Translations under genes and position numbers: made by a program | Notes under the pieces: model-generated | Database searches by the model: none | What the model saw: the letters and a program-made list of their open reading frames with translations, nothing else | What the model was told of the DNA's origin: nothing | From: CAYVUB01 sp964454675 | Lineage (GTDB): Bacteria; Bacteroidota; Bacteroidia; Flavobacteriales; Flavobacteriaceae | Length of the DNA: 64,000 nucleotides | Direction: 5' to 3' | Assembly: GCA_964454675.1 (NCBI GenBank) | Contig: CAYVUB010000007.1 | Location: forward strand, 1-64,000 | In this document: one piece after another, positions 60,950-64,000 of the stretch | How positions within the stretch are numbered: position 1 is the first letter of the stretch | Layout of the letters: every line of letters begins with the position of its first letter

Positions 60950-62026
60950 TTATTCCAATTTCACTTTCGGGTCCAACCAGGCATAAATAATATCTACAAA
61001 AATATTGATAATTATAAATACCGAAGCAATTACCAGTACCGAACCCATGATTACCGGTAAATCTAAAGTGTTTAGTGCATTGACAATTTCTTTTCCGAGA
61101 CCATTCCAACCAAAAATATATTCGACAAAAACGGCACCCGCAAGCATCGAAGCAAACCAACCCGAAATGGCTGTTACCACAGGATTTAAGGCATTTTTAA
61201 CGGCGTGCTTTTTGATGATTTGAAATTCGCTCAATCCTTTGGCTCTGGCAGTACGAATATAATCCTGATTTAAAATTTCCAATAGTGAATTGCGCATTAA
61301 CTGAATGACCACAGCCAACGGACGAATACCTAAAACTATGGCAGGCAATATCAGGTTTTTCCATTTTATATGCATCGCTTCGCCATAATCATCCAACTCA
61401 TACAAACTGCCTGTCATTTCTAAATTGGTGTATTTGTGTAATACAAACCCAAAAAACCACGCAAACAAAATCGCGCTAAAAAACGACGGCACGCTCATCC
61501 CAAACGTACTTATTACCTGAATGGCTTTGTCGAGCCACCGGTCTTTGAACAATGCCGAAATGATACCCAGAAAAATTCCCGTAACTATCGCAATGCATAT
61601 TGCAGAAACAGCCAGCACAAAGGTATTTGGCAAGGTTTCGGCAATAACCTGATTGACTTTTTTTCCTTGTTTGGTAAAGGATTCACGTAAGTATGGAAAT
61701 TTTAAAGCTGTTGTAGTGTTCCCTATACTTAACAAGGTTAAAGCATTGTATTTTCCTTCTCTTAAAAATGTGTAATCCTCTTGATTTTTAGAATGAAATG
61801 ACACAGGCGACAAATCATTCAAATAATACAAATACTGCGTGCTTAAGGGTTTATCAAAACCATATTTTTGTTTGATAACTGCCAGTTGCAGGCTGTCTTC
61901 ATTTTGCCCGAGCATCATTTGCGCAGGATCGCCGGGCAATACATTGAACAGAAAAAAAATGACCGTCACTACCCCAAAAAGCGTGAGTAAGGCGTAAAAA
62001 ATCTTATGTGCTAAATAGCGTATCAG
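60950..62026 (-). CDS. DppB-type ABC permease with no ATG start
   Basis: A peptide/nickel-type inner-membrane permease. BPD_transp_1 core is IAETLPNTFVLAVSAICIAI to GSVLVIASVFIIINIFV, with the loop motif DYIRTARAKGLSEFQIIKKH. A GTG at 61969 would cut the first membrane helix. The in-frame sequence before it (IRYLAHKIFYALLTLFGVV) completes the usual DppB N-terminus but begins at CTG 62026, directly after a TAA-containing tandem repeat. The true start is therefore CTG or unclear. Other ABC subunits are not nearby. Confidence 0.75.
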   Translation of the reverse strand: MIRYLAHKIFYALLTLFGVVTVIFFLFNVLPGDPAQMMLGQNEDSLQLAVIKQKYGFDKPLSTQYLYYLNDLSPVSFHSKNQEDYTFLREGKYNALTLLSIGNTTTALKFPYLRESFTKQGKKVNQVIAETLPNTFVLAVSAICIAIVTGIFLGIISALFKDRWLDKAIQVISTFGMSVPSFFSAILFAWFFGFVLHKYTNLEMTGSLYELDDYGEAMHIKWKNLILPAIVLGIRPLAVVIQLMRNSLLEILNQDYIRTARAKGLSEFQIIKKHAVKNALNPVVTAISGWFASMLAGAVFVEYIFGWNGLGKEIVNALNTLDLPVIMGSVLVIASVFIIINIFVDIIYAWLDPKVKLE

Positions 62027-62030
62027 GTTG

Positions 62031-62067
62031 TTTGTCGTTTAGTCGTTTGTCGTTTAGTCGTTTGTTG
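62031..62067. repeat. Tandem 15-bp repeat at the permease start
   Basis: Two perfect copies of TTTGTCGTTTAGTCG (62031-62045 and 62046-62060) and a partial third. They lie just 5' of the permease coding sequence and put an in-frame TAA right before it. Confidence 0.7.
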
Positions 62068-62108
62068 TGGAGTTGAATGGCATCTTAACAACAAACAACT
62101 TTACAACT

Positions 62109-63203
62109 TTACAGTTTTAAATCATCCACATCATTCCAATGTGCTTTTTGGGTTACGGTGCCTTTGTTTAAAACTACAACTCCCGGATTGGCACGTATGA
62201 TGGTTTTCAATACTTTTTCGTCACACAGGTAAAAATCAAAATTAAGTTTATATTGTGATTTTACTTTTTGTTTCAATGCTTCGCCCGAAGCTGTTAATCC
62301 TATAACTGTATAGCCTTTTTTCAGTGCTTCATCAGAAAGTGTTTTGAGTTTTGCCAAGCCTTTTTCGTTTGAATTTTTAAGGCTGTAAGTGACAATCATC
62401 AGCAGTTTTTCTTCTTCAAGAAAATAGGATGTTAAATCTTCTTCATCAGATTCTATGGAAAAATCGAGGATTTTCGGTTCGTCGCCGTCTCTTATAACCT
62501 TGGTATCGACGCTCACATAATCGCCATCAACCGAAGGATATGAGCCATTGGTCACAAATTTTTTATTTTCGCCGTTTACCTTAAAAGTCCAGGTGTATTC
62601 AACTTCAGGTTTTCGGGCATTTTCGGGCAAAGTCATATTTTTCTGGATATTATCGCCTATTTTATACGCCCTGAAATCTATTGCCGGCAAATGCTCCATC
62701 ACATGATAGCCAAACCAAAGCGATGCAATAACGCTCAATGCTGCCAAAGCAACGGTAGGACGTTTACTGAGCAGCGGTTTTATATGCTTGATTCCGAAGA
62801 ATAAAATAAGGATAAGCACCAAGAGGATAACGTCTTTGGTAAAACTTTCCCAAGGTGTCAGTTTTAGGGCATCACCAAAACATCCACAGTCTTTTACCTT
62901 ATCAAAATATGCCGAATAAAAGGTTAAAAACGTGAAGAATACAATCATAGCCAGCAAACTCCATACGGTAAATTTCGGTTTGTAACCTATGAGCAGAAAC
63001 ACGCCCAGAACCACTTCAAAGACGACCATAAAAACAGAAATCGCCAATGCGTAAGGTTCCAAAAACGTAATGTTTAATACTTCGGCACTGAAATATTCTT
63101 CAAGTTTGTATGAAAATCCAAGCGGATCATTCAGTTTTATAAATCCGGAAATGATAAACAAGACTCCTACAATAATTCGGGAAAGGTGAACTAAATACTT
63201 CAT
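62109..63203 (-). CDS. DoxX-like membrane protein of the BT_3928 type
   Basis: A 364-residue protein. N-terminal half (about 1-180) has four or five hydrophobic helices with a DoxX/MauE-like pattern and the motif DCGCFGDALKLTPWE. The C-terminal half resembles a thioredoxin-like domain without CXXC (YLCDEKVLKTIIRANPGVVV). The layout matches BT_3928-type proteins. Role probably in redox or envelope function. It starts 5 bp after the DUF1599 gene. Confidence 0.82.
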   Translation of the reverse strand: MKYLVHLSRIIVGVLFIISGFIKLNDPLGFSYKLEEYFSAEVLNITFLEPYALAISVFMVVFEVVLGVFLLIGYKPKFTVWSLLAMIVFFTFLTFYSAYFDKVKDCGCFGDALKLTPWESFTKDVILLVLILILFFGIKHIKPLLSKRPTVALAALSVIASLWFGYHVMEHLPAIDFRAYKIGDNIQKNMTLPENARKPEVEYTWTFKVNGENKKFVTNGSYPSVDGDYVSVDTKVIRDGDEPKILDFSIESDEEDLTSYFLEEEKLLMIVTYSLKNSNEKGLAKLKTLSDEALKKGYTVIGLTASGEALKQKVKSQYKLNFDFYLCDEKVLKTIIRANPGVVVLNKGTVTQKAHWNDVDDLKL

Positions 63204-63208
63204 AGACT

Positions 63209-63787
63209 TTATTTCTTTTGGTTATTTAAATGAATGAGTGCAAATACCGCATAATTTATCATATCCTGATAGTTGGCATCAACGCCTTCGCTGGCAAGAG
63301 TTACACCCTTATTGTTTTCGATACTTTTTACCCGAAGCAGTTTTTGCAAAATCAAATCTGTAAGCGAACTGACACGCATATCGCGCCATGCCTCACCGTA
63401 ATCGTGGTTTTTGTTTTCCATCAACTGCTTTGTAAACGCTACTTTTTCATCATACAAGGTTACAGCCTCTTCAATGGATAAATCGGGCTTGTCAACAAAA
63501 CCTTTTTCCAGTTGTACCAATGCCATCACCGAATAATTGATAATCCCGATAAACTCGCCCGCTTCATCTTCATCTACCTTTTTTACAGTGTTTTCCTGGA
63601 TGGTGCGAACGCGTTGCGCTTTGATAAAAATCTGGTCGGTTAACGATGGTAATCGTAATATGCGCCATGCGCTGCCGTAATCTTTCATCTTCTTTATAAA
63701 AAGACTTCGGCATATTGAAATAACTTCGTCGTATTGTTTTGAAGTATCCTGCATTATATCATTATATTTTGTGTAAATTTCGCTCAA
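63209..63787 (-). CDS. DUF1599 protein with internal duplication
   Basis: A 192-residue cytosolic protein made of two similar halves: DYGSAWRILRLPSLTDQIFI (about 37-56) and DYGEAWRDMRVSSLTDLILQ (about 127-146). The family is conserved in Bacteroidetes and its function is unknown. It is divergent from folP, with which it is commonly adjacent. An alternative start is at 63754. Confidence 0.85.
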   Translation of the reverse strand: MSEIYTKYNDIMQDTSKQYDEVISICRSLFIKKMKDYGSAWRILRLPSLTDQIFIKAQRVRTIQENTVKKVDEDEAGEFIGIINYSVMALVQLEKGFVDKPDLSIEEAVTLYDEKVAFTKQLMENKNHDYGEAWRDMRVSSLTDLILQKLLRVKSIENNKGVTLASEGVDANYQDMINYAVFALIHLNNQKK

Positions 63788-63831
63788 ATAGTTTAAAGTT
63801 CAAAACTCAACGGTTCAAAGTTTTTTATTAA

Positions 63832-64000
63832 ATGACAATTAACTGCAACGGACAACTCATAGACCTGTCAACCCCAAAAGTAATGGGTATTTTGAATGTG
63901 ACTCCCGATTCGTTTTATGACGGCGGCAGTTACCAAAATCAAAACAAAATCATTCATCATGTTGAACACATGCTTAATGAAGGCGCGACGTTTATTGATA
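63832..64000 (+). CDS. folP: Dihydropteroate synthase, 5' part
   Basis: The window ends inside this gene; 56 codons are visible. The sequence VMGILNVTPDSFYDGG is the diagnostic N-terminal motif of dihydropteroate synthase, which joins pABA to the pterin in folate synthesis. NEGATFID follows as expected. It is divergent from the DUF1599 gene. Confidence 0.92.
   Translation, partial: MTINCNGQLIDLSTPKVMGILNVTPDSFYDGGSYQNQNKIIHHVEHMLNEGATFID

Overview
The window is a low-GC chromosome segment from a bacterium of the Bacteroidetes, almost certainly family Flavobacteriaceae. The evidence is a PorP/SprF-like protein beside an OmpA-like protein and a large secreted protein with a gliding-type C-terminal sorting domain (type IX secretion), a TonB receptor of the Bacteroidetes barrel type, an alkaline phosphatase of the PafA type, an in-frame hypoxanthine phosphoribosyltransferase-adenylate kinase fusion, and promoters that repeatedly match the Bacteroidetes -7 box TAnnTTTG. 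No ribosomal RNA, CRISPR array or complete insertion sequence was seen.

Layout. 0-12.8 kb is mostly core: a DUF4143 ATPase behind a twin operator, an acyltransferase E2, a glycosyltransferase with recR, a sodium:solute symporter, a TonB receptor, fabH and htpG. 13-16.3 kb is an AT-rich accessory patch that ends in a three-gene toxin-antitoxin-chaperone (TAC-like) operon with a SecB-like chaperone. 16.4-24.1 kb is core: the GTPase genes der, era and obg, an initiator tRNA, hpt-adk and purK. 24.1-32.5 kb is an accessory island lying between purK and purE. It carries a DUF262/DUF1524 nuclease with an N-terminal sensor-like domain, an exonuclease, a phosphoesterase, an AAA ATPase, a broken RhuM gene and a WYL regulator. 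Five promoters in this island share one 24-bp motif at exactly the same distance from the -7 box, including the promoter of the WYL gene itself. 32.5-42.8 kb is core (purE, an M3 peptidase, gcvP, a KAS III homologue, a glycosyltransferase, a DUF1275 protein). 42.8-45 kb is a small insertion with a frameshifted zeta toxin, a short partner ORF, a second copy of the 3' end of the DUF1275 gene, and a metallopeptidase-like gene between 40-bp direct repeats. 45-64 kb is core again: a nuclease, a PafA-like phosphatase, Mla-type ABC genes, a GDP-mannose enzyme, the T9SS-linked trio, an SDR and M28 pair, a DEAD helicase, tpiA, a lone DppB-type permease, a DoxX-like protein, a DUF1599 protein and the start of folP.

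How the genes work together. The core blocks serve ribosome assembly (der, era, obg, initiator tRNA), purine synthesis and salvage (hpt-adk, purK, purE), and envelope building and secretion (Mla, T9SS trio, TonB receptor, glycosyltransferases). The two accessory blocks at 13-16 kb and 24-32 kb look like stress-response or defence modules. The strongest candidates for something undescribed are the co-regulated purK/purE island and the TAC-like operon whose toxin I cannot place in a named family.
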